A stretch of DNA of 64,000 nucleotides from Malachius bipustulatus (taxonomy: Eukaryota > Arthropoda > Insecta > Coleoptera > Melyridae), in contig OU342630.1 in the NCBI GenBank assembly GCA_910589415.1, positions 18,447,867 to 18,511,866 of the forward strand. Direction: 5' to 3'. Positions 44,820 through 55,703 of the stretch are shown piece after piece. The notes under the pieces are model-generated. The model did no database searches. It was not told the DNA's origin and saw nothing but the letters and a program-made list of their open reading frames with translations. The position numbers and the translations under genes are program-made. The first letter of the stretch is position 1. Each line of letters begins with the position of its first letter.

Positions 44820-45475
44820 CAGACAGAAGCTGCATAATGGATTGTAGATTTTGATGCCCTGTTCGAACTAATTTTATTGAGCAGCAGGGTGTTGAAAGCT
44901 CTGATTGTTTTTGTGGGTTTTTCACACTACTTCTATATGTGCCTGTAGAAAGTAAGCTTATAGTCAGCCTACCTCCCGGAGGGAAGGTAAGCATCGACGT
45001 TTTCCACGTTTCGAAAACCAATCTCCTCGCCTTTGGACTATTTGTTTATTGTAGTCGTCGCAGTTTTTTCGTAGCTATGGCCAGTTCAATCAGATATTCT
45101 TTGTCAATATTCCTCAAGGCCTTTCCTTAATAATTTTTGTGTAATGAGGTCCCATGCTGGCATATTAAAGGTGTTCTTGACGTCTATTAGAATAATGCAA
45201 CACATTATATGGCCATTGTTGTTGGTATTCGTTACAATTTCTAGCGCATTGCATGTATAGTCGTTTTCTTCTTAAAGAAGCCGAATTGATAGCAGTTTTT
45301 ATTTTATTTATTTGTTCAGGCTTTCCCTTATGAAGTATGTATTTATATATCTTACCTAATACATCTAGTAGGCATAACGGACGACATTTTGGATCTTCTT
45401 CTTCACCTTTCTTGTGCTTGTCTAATATGAATACTAATTTAGAAACCTTCCAATTTTTAGAAAAAGTGTTTCCCT
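44820..45475 (-). pseudogene. R1-like LINE reverse transcriptase, decayed
   Basis: On the minus strand the finger region reads KNWKVSKLVFILDKHKKG and KCRPLCLLDVLGKIYKYI near 45340-45460. A GFKKKTTI-like phrase follows (about 45270), then motif A as IILIDVKNTFNMPAWDLI near 45150-45200 and a worn motif B (LTFPPGGRLTISLL) near 44960-45000. The RPLCLLD and DVKN-F-N-W signatures fit the R1/R1-like branch, whose functional members often insert in rDNA; nothing ribosomal is seen here. There are several frame breaks and YADD is not visible. It is most likely an old truncated copy. Confidence 0.82.
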
Positions 45476-46935
45476 CTCTCTATTGCCGGCTTATTCGAGC
45501 TACCAGCCAGCAACTTCCTATATTCAATGTTGATAAAAGAAAAACGCTAGGTATAGATAACTGTTTCTTTTACCTTCACATGTTTTCTTATTAAAATTTC
45601 AGTGTTTTTGTTCCTATTAGCTACAAGTATGTCAGCTTTCTCGTTATTTCAAATTTGGGCACCTGATTTTAAAATTTTATTGGGGATTAACGGCGACTAA
45701 AAATGAAATAAAAGTAATTGAGACAATAGAAAAGGGTTTAGCTAAAAACCATCTAGCCTGTTTAGAAGACCTCTCCATTTAGTAGAGACACCGATAATAA
45801 TGAACTTTTAAAGGTACGAGTATCAGGGCTAATACTAGAATTATTCGTATCACGTCGTTTTCACACCCTCGTCCAGTGCAAAGGAGTCTTTGAAGGACAG
45901 TGTTTCAGACTTTGATCTGTTTTTTTTTTGTGAGTATATCTGATTTATGTGCTCTGAAAGATAAAGTTGTATTGCTGTCTATTTGAATGGGACCTGGGTC
46001 GTGGATTATTACCAGAAATCCTTACCCAGTTACCCAATTAGGTATTCCAATATAAAATCTATTAAGTCGAACGTGATCGCGATTTAATTGTGAATATGAT
46101 CATAAGAATGAAAGACTGAAATTATGATTAAGGTTCTTTCGTTAAAAATACTGTTTCTCTAAACTGACTGCATTTATTGACTGCAATATTATTGTGCTCA
46201 TGCAGCAGGCACCGTATTCCTATGCGAGGATATTATTGATTTCGGTAACGTCGTTCTTAAAAATTGGCTATTATCAGTTTTGCCTTGGGTCAACTTCATG
46301 GACATTCGAAGTTTTCGAGAAATGGTCTATTGAGGCTTCACGCATCCTCATTGATGATCCCATCGATAAATCCAGGCCTGGGATAGAAAAGAGCCTCTTG
46401 TCAGACACGATGGTCACTTTCGATACCGCTCTAGGCGTGTGTTTCCATATATGATACGGCCGGTGCAAATCGTGTTACAGCCGGCAAGTAAACAGGGCGA
46501 AATATTGATAGATAGCCGCTTGTCATGGCTACTTTTCCGACATTCTGTAAGCTCCTTTTCATGCTTTTCACTTAAATTTATGATGCGGAACGCAGAAATT
46601 TTCTATTAACCATCCCATGACTTAGAACGTAATTAATTTTGTACATATTTTTTGTACGTTAATTTATTGTATAACATAGATCATGACGGCTTTTTAGATT
46701 TTATAAATTAACGATATAAAAAATAGTTCACGTAGATTTAAAATATTGGAATTAAATGATCAGCATAGGTAGTGAAATGCTTATTGGCTGATTATTTTAG
46801 ATATTTTAGATAAATATGAATAAAGAAATAAAATCGTATTTTCTATGTAGATCTAATACGTAAAGATAAAAAGCAGCTAATTCCAAAACGTCTTTACTGT
46901 TCAAATATCAGATACATGCCTTCATTTTTATGTGG
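45476..46935. other. Mostly unassigned DNA
   Basis: The plus strand at 45487-45570 reads RATSQQLPIFNVDKRKTLG, resembling a KAPGID-type pre-RT box in the opposite direction to the adjoining LINE. Otherwise nothing is recognised. The overlapping open frames at 46194-46468 are unfamiliar. Confidence 0.4.
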
Positions 46936-46939
46936 TAAA

Positions 46940-47275
46940 TTTGGTAGCTCCTGACATAATAAGATTTAAAAAACTTAAAAATCAAGATTTTTCTCATTAT
47001 ACTTAGCCAAATTATTTAGAAAATTAAAAATATATTAATTACTTTTTAAATAATATTTGAGAACTTTTTAAAGGTTTTATAAATCGTCATGAGCTATCCA
47101 TCAATTCACATTTAAAAGAGTTTCAAAACCGACTGGATCCTAAAGTTTTACTTTATTTATAGGTATTCAACTTTTATTTTTCTTCACTAATGGCTGTCAT
47201 ATTGTTCTTGCATGTCATTTAGTTAAAAAAATCAATAACTAAAATATATCATAAAAAAATCATTTTCCGCAAAAA
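46940..47275. mobile_element. Family C fold-back, single-arm fragment
   Basis: GAGCTATCCATCAATT, then CAAAACCGACTGGATCCTAA, TCAACTTTTATTTTTCTTC and GGCTGTCATATTGTT follow the same order as the left arm at 52.8-52.97 kb and the arms at 28.0-28.5 kb. No second arm is nearby. Confidence 0.6.
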
Positions 47276-47754
47276 CAAGAAAAAATGTTCATCGGAATAA
47301 CATCAATATGACGGTATATCGCTTGGCTCATGACTTTTTGTATGGTTTTTTATTATACGGAATTCGGTGCAAAAATTACGTGCAAAAAAAGCAGTGTAGG
47401 TGGTTATAATTTCACATTGGAAACTTTCTGTCTATGTCAAACCAATTTTGCAAAAAGAACACTTTTGCATAAATGTTTGAAAACAAGGGTAGCAGGTAGT
47501 TCTCCAAAATCGTTTATTTGAATTTTTCTCCCTGACACCTCGTGTAAGTGAGCATATAATTTCTCTATGGTTATTGGTTTCTTGCTAGGTTTGAGTCAAT
47601 GCAGAGATACTTTTTGAAGGAAGAAATTTTCATTAGAATTTAATATTTTTTCCAGGTTTCCATTTTTCTGTCGGTCGTTTTTTTTTTTTTTTGACGCTGC
47701 AGAGGTCATAAAAACATGTTTTATTCCTGATTAAAAAAGAAGACAAAAAATAAA
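47276..47754. other. Unassigned AT-rich DNA
   Basis: Poly(T) run near 47680. No gene. Confidence 0.45.
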
Positions 47755-47855
47755 TGAAACACAAATGTTTAAAAAAATTCTACTGTTATATTAATCATCC
47801 ATCAGTATGCCATAGATTCTACACAGTAATGGTTGAAAACATAAATTTTAAGACA
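47755..47855 (+). repeat. Dispersed repeat, copy 4 of 4
   Basis: AAAAAAATTCTACTGTTATA, then ATCATCCATCAGTATGCCAT, GATTCTACACAGTAATGGTT and GAAAACATAAATTTTA occur in the family order. Confidence 0.75.
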
Positions 47856-49123
47856 AAAAATGTCTTCAGATTTCTATCTGTGTTTTATTTTGTACTCCTC
47901 TGCCATTACTTGAATATATTTACATTAAACGAAGTTCAAATTAAATATATTGAGATTTTTCTTTCTATGAATATGCTGCCGAGAAGGTTTTTTTTATTTT
48001 TAAACTCAAATATGTTGCCCAACGTTTCATTCAAATTTCCCCGTAGTTTACGTCTATTTTTCAGGCTTTCGTCATGCCACTATACGTAAGGAAATTACTG
48101 TAATCTGGCCTATATAATGAAACGAGGAGACTCTTTATGAATTGGAATTGGGTGTTCTGGGGAGACATTCTACTCATTCTCAGAAAGGCGACGTGACTGT
48201 TTTGGTGGACGTGGTTGGCTGATCCGGATAGTTGTGAAGCCGTGAGGTAATAAAGGGGTCCTGCTAGCTATTATTGACAGTACAATATCTTGGTGATAAC
48301 ATGTGCATCTTACTTGTCTTCCTCGTTCTATTTTAAACAGGCGGGGTCGTTCAACATTTGGAACTTCCTTGAGGAGACTAGATATATATATATATAGGGA
48401 GGATTTACTCATTGTTGTGTTAATGGTATGGATTAAATAATGTTTAGTTAATACATATACATACCATCGCAATACAGTCAAAGTTGTCGGATAATAAAAT
48501 TCTAGCAAGTTTGTAATTATTGGCAAGTGAAAACTCGTTAAATATGTATATTATAGACACTGTCGTTTCCCTTCATCGCTACTCGCATAATATATGAAAA
48601 ATTGTGTAGTTCTCTCGTAATTCCGCAGCCAACTGTGTTGGATTTTCCTTTTATATCTCTTACCTTGATCTCTACATTTATTATTTTCGGATGCTCATTA
48701 TTTTTTGCAATTTATCCCGTTTTCATCCTTTCAATAAAATCTCCGTCTAGAAACCTTGACGTTTGTTTGGTAGTTTTTTTTTTTTTTTTTGATTATTGAA
48801 AATATCGAGAGGGTACTCAACTAGACCCTTGTCTATTAGGTATACGTCGATTACTTTGGGACGGTTGCAGCAATTTGATTTAAGATTTAAGTTCCTTGAT
48901 CAAAGTTTAAAAGTTGCTTTGCCGGATAAAAATTTTACAGAAATCGATTTAGCAGTTCTCTTGGAATAGTCTTGAAAGAACCTGAGAAGCTAAAAAGTTT
49001 AGAAGGAACGAAATGACAACGGAAAATAAGTTTGGAGAGCTAACTTTCACTAACAAAGCTTTTCTGATTCACACGGTTTATAATTAACTATCTTCTATCT
49101 ATCTATAGGTAGATAGGTACTTA
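47856..49123. other. Unassigned DNA
   Basis: Contains a TA microsatellite near 48382 and poly(T) near 48777. The minus-strand open frame at 48170-48526 (118 codons) has no domain I know and no supporting context. Confidence 0.45.
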
Positions 49124-49124
49124 T

Positions 49125-49839
49125 ACAGGGTGATTCAAAATTCAGTGCAAATATTTTTTAAGGGCGTATTAGCCAGCCAAAAAAAAACGAAAAAAATTTC
49201 ATATAATCGTATGTCCTAACTTGCTTCGTTTTCTAGATACAGGCTGTAAAATTTTGAAAAAAAAATCGATTTTTTTAATAATTACTCAAAAACCTTTCAG
49301 CCGATTTAAATAAAATTTGGTAGTGGCGACTCAGGGGGCTACCCACTTGAAACTTATAAGTAAAATTATTGTCCGCCACTGCTCTTTTGACAATTTATAT
49401 TTTTTTTTAGATTAAGCGGTCAATAATGTAACTTTCTTGCCTCCTGAGCTTTACTCGTATCTAGCTTTGCTGCCAAGAAAAAAATCAAAATCTGTGCCAG
49501 GCCCTATTAAAACAAAGTAATAAATTCACATCTATTATTGATATTCATTTAATTTAATTAGGTAGCCACCTGAGACGCCACTGGAATTATTAAATTCATG
49601 TTATTCCCTTCAAAGGAAAGCCCTTATGACAACAAATAAGCCTACAAAATTTTATTTAAATCGGCTGAGAGGTTTTTGAGAAATTGATAAAAATCGATTT
49701 TTTTTTCAATTTTTTTTACCCCTGTATCTAGGAAACAAAGCAAGTTAGGACATACGATTATATGAAAAAAACTTCTTATTTTTGGCTGGTAAATACGCCC
49801 TTAAAATCTTTGCACTGAATTTTAAATCACCCTGTATAC
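49125..49839. mobile_element. Fold-back MITE, family A, copy 2
   Basis: It has the same tips, arms and internal phrases as the copy at 37.88 kb (TATACAGGGTGATTCAAAAT at the left; AAATCACCCTGTATA at the right). A stretch present in the other copy's left arm (beside AAAATTTGGTAG) is lacking here, so the two differ by indels. TA flanks both tips. Confidence 0.9.
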
Positions 49840-49844
49840 CCATT

Positions 49845-50306
49845 CCTCCTGTCACAGGGTTTGTAACCAAACTCCTCCAAACGGTTTGGCCGATTTTTAT
49901 GAAATTTCTTGTGTATATTCGGTAGGTCTGAGAATAGGTCGTAAAATTACAACTATTTTTATACCCCTAAGTGATAAGGGTGCTCACCCCCCCTTATTTT
50001 TTTTTTTTTTAGAAAATTTTTTATTTTAATTTTTTCATGATTTGGCATTAAAAAATGCATACTACTAATTTTCACCCTTCTACAATCAACCCCCTTTTTT
50101 AAAAGCGATATTATTACTATAATAATCTTCATCTCTCAGTCTCAGTGGTAATAATCCAGAAATTAGGTGGGTAGGTGGGTAGGTGTGTAGATGGATATGT
50201 GGGTAGATGGGTAGGTGGGTGCTTACCTACCCACTTACTTACCTACCCACCTACCCACTTCTTTCCAATAATAAATGACAACACAACGTTTGCCGGGTCA
50301 GCTAGT
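49845..50306. mobile_element. Helitron-like non-autonomous element, 3' end
   Basis: The block closes with TTTGCCGGGTCAGCTAG followed by T (50290-50306), the CTAG|T terminus typical, from memory, of insect Helitron ends. Upstream are ACTCCTCCAAACGG, GGCCGATTTTTATGAAATTT and GGTAGGTCTGAGAATAGG, then C- and T-rich tracts and a hairpin-forming minisatellite (50165-50257). The 5' tip (expected TC after A) could not be fixed. There is no Rep/helicase coding sequence, so it would depend on another copy. The GGCCGATTT phrase is shared with the fold-backs. Confidence 0.5.
50165..50257. repeat. GGTGGGTA / TACCCACC inverted minisatellite
   Basis: Units of GGTGGGTA and GGTAGGTG-type run to about 50220 and are then mirrored by TACCTACCCAC-type units, so the two halves can pair into a long hairpin. 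Confidence 0.85.
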
Positions 50307-51300
50307 ATCTCTATGATACCCAAAACCGGGAGAAAATGCAATCTACAGGGTCCTGCAATAGTATGCGTCGGGCATTCATATTAGCAACCTTACCGTTCAA
50401 GAGAAAAAAAACATGTGCATGGGAAAAAAGTTGCAGGTATGGTTTGAGGAGACCTATAACCCAAAAATTATTTTCAATTAGACAGGCTCTCTCCCAATAT
50501 CGCTGTACTAACTCCTTACAACTTTGTTATTTTAAATTAGTCAAAAAGTTTTAACGTTTCTAATAAAATCTACATGTCATATATTTTATATTTTAATCTT
50601 AATTTAATTTTATGCTTTTTTATTTGTGCTTAATAAATGTAATCACGCGACTAATCACTCCCAAAACGTTAAAACTTTTGATTAATAACTTCAAAATTAT
50701 ATTAAGCCGAAACCTAATAATCAAAATAATAATATAGGTACTAGTACTTCATCAGCAATTTGTTCAATATAATATACAATATTCATTATTACATCTTCAG
50801 ATTGTCTGAGTAAATTCAGTAAAGATGTTTTTCACAGTTGCAGTTTAATCTGGGTAGCTTAATATGAGTTACAAGCAGGTGAAAATTACAATTTTTCAAC
50901 TCAAAGCATATACGTTGTGTTATTCTTTGTACTTGTTTTTCCATGTTTTTACCAATAAAATTGAGTGGGCCCAAAAAAAGCTTACAAATAATAGAAAAAT
51001 ATAGAGATAAAGAGATTATGTGGAATCCTCGCCACGCTATTTTGTGAGATCCCCGCCACGATAACTATTGATAACAACATTAAAAGATAAGTCGCTTGAC
51101 GTGAAATGGCTACAGATTAAAGCTGGGCTGACCCTGTGCGACCAAAGTTAGACTAACCTCAAAGACCCATAAAGAAAAAAAAAATCAGTAGATCGGTGAC
51201 GAAGCGGTTGCGGATATGTTTATATCAACTTTTAATCATTAAAATAAGCCAACGAATAACCTCTTTTGGTATGTACCTGGTATTTATGAACACTCTGTAT
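50307..51300. other. Unassigned AT-rich DNA
   Basis: A short inverted pair, TCAAAAAGTTTTAACGTTT near 50540 and AAAACGTTAAAACTTTTGA near 50661, is the only structure noted. Confidence 0.45.
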
Positions 51301-51748
51301 TCCGAAAAAAGTGAATAGGTACACATGCAAATGTCAATTGCTGCAAATATTGGCTCCCGAAATTATTTTATAGTAAAATAGTAAATATATAACACTATTA
51401 TTTGTTGAGGAAAAAAAGGTACTTCTGACGCATCAACTGGGCTTTCAGTTGGATCGTCATTTTCATTGTTTATATTTAGTTGTGACGCTATTTTGGTCAT
51501 TTGGCATCATTTTTATTTGATAAGGTCAAGTCAATAATGAAAATGGCGTCAAAAATCCCAACTCTTTTCACGATTTTCTCGAACACGGCTGAACTAACTG
51601 AAAACCCAGTTGATGCATCAGAAACACCTTATTTCCTCACAAGTCATACCTACAACATATAATATTTTATTGTAAAATAATTAGGGGTACTAATATTTAC
51701 AGCAATTGATATTTGCATGGAATTCCCTATGTTCGGTGAATAAAACAA
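51300..51748. mobile_element. Fold-back element, ~450 bp
   Basis: The left text TGCAAATGTCAATTGCTG, then TATTTTATAGTAAAATA and GCATCAACTGGG, is mirrored at the right by CCCAGTTGATGC, TTTTATTGTAAAATAATT and CAGCAATTGATATTTGCA. The arms are about 160 bases each and fairly well kept. The tips are not the ACAGGGTG type; a worn CTCTGTATTCCG sits at the left. There is no coding sequence. Confidence 0.75.
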
Positions 51749-52596
51749 AAATGTATTATAATTCGAAAATGATAAATTTTTCGAATGTTAGGATTTTTTC
51801 TACCTACTCGTACGCATATTTATTTTAGTTCTTGGTCAAGGCTGTCTTGGTTCATCTTGGAGATAAACAGGGATAAAGAAATTCTTCCTCATTTCTCAAT
51901 ATATTCTTCCCTATTCTTCCGACAAGCTAATTTGAAAGGCATTAACAAAACAAAAAACCCTAAACCAATAACAAATATTTTCTGAGATGCGTATAAAATG
52001 GTTATAAAAATTTAGCCACTAAATTTCAGGCTGACACCTTTATCAAGCTCGAAGCAATTTGACTGTCACAAACCGGGATATTGTCAAACGAGTGATCCCC
52101 TTGTAGATACCTAAAATACGGAATTTACTACTTTATGAAAAATCTTGCTAAAAAATTAGAAATTTACAAGATCATTCCGTAAAAACGAAACAAAAAGATA
52201 TTAACAGGAGTGATGAAGTCAATTTTTATAATACTAGCAACCTGACTCGGAGGTTGATAATCCCATTAATCTCATGCTACAAACGGTTCGAAATTTGGAA
52301 CAGGATGCTCTTTACGTGACCAAACGCCACCAAAAGGGTCCGTTCGTTGCTGAACTCCAATAATTAATTGATCTCCACAATAGAATGAGTTGAAGGAATG
52401 AGGAATGAGTTGAGCAAGGGAGCTCCAAAAGTATTGTAAATTAAACAATATTGTTTTTTTGTTGTACTTACAATCGAAAGATCTTTCTAGCCATTTTTCG
52501 AGAGAACGTCAATAATAAGATAGCACTTTTCCACAATAATTATTTTTTATGTTAACTTTGGTTTCTTACTATATGCGTATCATCGATATATTAAAT
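51749..52596. other. Unassigned DNA
   Basis: No supported gene or repeat edges. Confidence 0.45.
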
Positions 52597-52597
52597 G

Positions 52598-53775
52598 TAT
52601 ACAGGGTTAGAACTATTTAAAGGGCCACTACTAGCAGGGATATCTTAAACCATTGAAGATACGAGTTCGGTTAAATTAGAGAAAAGATGCGCTATTTTGT
52701 GGCCATCTCGAATAATCCGTCAAAACATGCAAAATATCTGTGACCCTTCCAGAAATATCCTGAAAAAACTGAAAAATCGAGATTTCTTATTTTCGTCATT
52801 TATCTTCTTTGTTATTGAAAATTAATAAATCATTTTTTGTAGGCTTACGTAAATCGGCAAGAGCTACCCATTTGATATTTCAAAAATTATCAAAGCCGAC
52901 TAGATCTTAGAGTTTTCATAGTCAACTTTCGTTTTTCTTATGGCCGCCATATTGTTTTTTTTATTTCGTTCGGTATGAAAAAATAATGGAAACCAAAAAC
53001 TAACAAACTTTAAAAAATGCATTTCATAAATTTGTGTTCTTTTTTTTTCTAAAAAAATACAACTTTTTAGACCGAATATCATAGAGAAATTAAAAAAATA
53101 TAACGCAAAATGATGACTATCTATGACTTCAGCCTATTCAGCAGTATTATTGGCCTATTTCAGCTAAAAATTGTCTGTCTTTCTTTGAAAAAAGAAGAAT
53201 AAAAATTTTGGAACTTTTTTTCTGAAGTTTAAATTTTTGGTTTCCATTATTTTTTTCTTATCGAACGACATGAAAAAATAATATGGCGGCCATAAGAAAA
53301 ACGAAAGTTGACTATGAAAACTCTGGGATCTAGTCGGTTTTGAAAATTTTTGAAACGTCAGATGAATAGCTCATAACGGTTTATGTGAGCCTACGAAAAA
53401 TTATTTAATAATTTCCAATTTTAAGAAAGATATTATGGCAAAAATAAGATTTCTCGATTTTTCAGTTTTTTCAGGATATTTCAGGAATGGTCACAGGTAT
53501 CTTGCATGCTTTGACGGATTCAAGATGGCCACAAAATTGCGCATCTTTTCTCTAATTTAATCGACCTCGTATTTTCAATGGTTTAGGATATCCTTGTAGT
53601 GGCCCTTATTAGCTTTTTAAAAAGCAGTGGCCTGCTAGAGTGGATGTAAAGTACGAGCCACAATAGACCGCTTGGTCGCAGTGGAGGTGTCACTAATCGA
53701 CCCACTCATTATATAACTAAACTAACAAAGCTAAACTAGTGACCCTTTAAGTAGTTCTCTAGCCCTGTATATGAT
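52598..53775. mobile_element. Fold-back element, family C, best copy
   Basis: TATACAGGGTTAGAACTATT opens and TAGCCCTGTATATG closes. The arms share AGGGCCACTACTAGCAGG/CTTGTAGTGGCCCTTA, TAAACCATTGAA, TTAAATTAGAGAAAAGATGC, CTGAAAAATCGAGA, GGCCGCCATATT and GACTAGATC. The right arm has an extra ~110 bases (about 53620-53735) between AGGGCCACTA and the final tip, apparently an insertion with partial duplication of the tip region. No coding sequence. Relatives lie at 10.27, 28.03 and 46.94 kb. Confidence 0.85.
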
Positions 53776-55700
53776 ATTATGTTGTATTTGACAATTTGTT
53801 AAAGGCAAGCGGTGTCACAAATAAAAGGTGTGATCCTTTTTTGTTAAACTCTATTTTCGATCTAAAATTTCAGATTTTCATCAGGAGAAATCTGTAATAA
53901 TTTTAAGAAATCAATATTTTTTATCTATCTTAGGATCGTTAAAAATATAGGTTTCTTATAGTTAATATAATTAATTATAAGTAAATTAAGTAAATATATT
54001 ATTAAATTTAGGTAAAGTATAAATTAAATTAAGTAAAAAATATAGGTAAGCATATTGTTTGCATTTGACTATTGCTTGCATTGAGTGCCTAAGTTCTGTA
54101 TAAATATGTAGTGCACAGGGTGGCTAGTTCTCGTAGCTAGCTACTTTCAGGGAAGTTAGACGGTTCCACTCTGATCATTTTGAGATAGGACACTCTGGGT
54201 CGGAGACATCACATAAATTAGCTACGACCCATTTAAACTAGCGACTGATTAATAATACAACAATAACCACAACAATAACCTTTATTTATTATAATAGGTA
54301 TAAGGCAATAATAATAGGTGTCACGACAACAGCAACAGAGCAGTTGCTTGGGTGTTTTTTATTTTATTTTTATTATTAAGTATTACATTGTTACCGTGGA
54401 ACCGCTTTCTTCAGGATATTTTTTGGGAATTTTTGTTCCCCAACTTTGAGCCGTCAGACAGGGAAAACAAACGAAAAGCAAGATGAACAGGCTTACATGG
54501 GGAGAACTGAGAGAGATGCACATGATGTAAGCGTAGGGTGCTGCTTGGAGAAATACGCATGACCCACAACGTGTATTCCAAGAATTTCCCCAATCCATGG
54601 TTCTTCGCAAACCTGCATCACCGCTTGCGGAGTGCAGGCACACTAACGTCAGTTTAAGTTCTCTCTATGTTTATTACCGTTCTGCTCGACTTGCAGACGG
54701 ACTTGTAGTCGTCTTCTTTGTTATACATAGTGGCTAATGTTGTTGACAGGATACGATTAAAGAGACTCGAGCTCGGCCAGTTCCAGAAGCTCTTGAAGAG
54801 AATATTCTGGCTCGATTTTAGGAAAACCCTAATATACAAGCTCTCGTCTTGTGGCCTCTGAGGTCGTTTGATCCAAGAAAGCGTCGTATACGTTCAGGTT
54901 ATTAGTGTATTTTTTTTTTTAAGGAAAGTGGGCGCAAGAGCTATGATCAAAAAAATTGTAATTTTCTTATTATTTTTTTTTTAACGAAATTAGCGAATAC
55001 CTATTTAAAATATCACGAGTCCTTAAACGCTTAAATAACGTCGTTTTTTTATCTTGCAGCTTCTCTAATAACATAAATAAAGTGGTGGTGAAAGATAACA
55101 AAGGAACACATTAAAAACACATTTAACACACATTTAACACATAGAAAATTAAATTTATTTTGCATGAACTTGAAAAAGATAAAGATTGTGCATCAGAATG
55201 AAAATTTCAAAATATTCACAAAGTTCTAAAATTAATCTCATATCACGTGGTAACTTTTTGGAGATGTGGGTCTGACTCCCGTTAATCGATTAACAAGTAG
55301 ATGTGCAACATGACACACGACATTTATAAACGAGGGGACCTCAAAATGGATATCATTCATGAAACAAGATAACTCTCGGAATAAAATCTGGATAACCGGC
55401 TGGAGGTTGAATTCAAGTAAATTTTCCACGTCTCCCTCGGTAACCCGAGAAGTAAATCATTATAAACGAAGCTAACTTCAGACCGACTTGTTTTTCAGAG
55501 TTCTTTGATAATTCAATCACGAGGGAAGCGCTTCCATGTTAAAAACAGTCACTGTAAATAATTAATCAGTTTGGAAAGCAAGGCGCAAGATTTTCTTAGA
55601 TGCTTCTTGAACGATTCAGTTTTTCTTGATTATCAGCAAATAAACTCGAGTTATTTGTACCTTAAAGATAAATGTGAGTGTTTGCGAAACACTGCTGCAA
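53776..55700. other. Mostly unassigned DNA
   Basis: A lone ACAGGGTGGCTAGTTCTC tip sits near 54115. A worn stretch at 54700-54830 (plus) reads PVPEALEENILARF and ENPNIQAL, which resembles the helix-turn-helix linker of some insect transposases, but no more of it is visible. Minus-strand open frames here are unfamiliar. Confidence 0.4.
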
Positions 55701-55703
55701 GTG

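Noticed and set aside
48170..48526. 118-codon minus-strand frame considered as a hypothetical gene.
   Set aside because: No domain, no Kozak or splice context that helps, and the sequence includes a TA microsatellite.
54700..54830. PVPEALEENILARF text as a transposase helix-turn-helix.
   Set aside because: Too short and without any catalytic motif around it; mentioned only in the stretch description.
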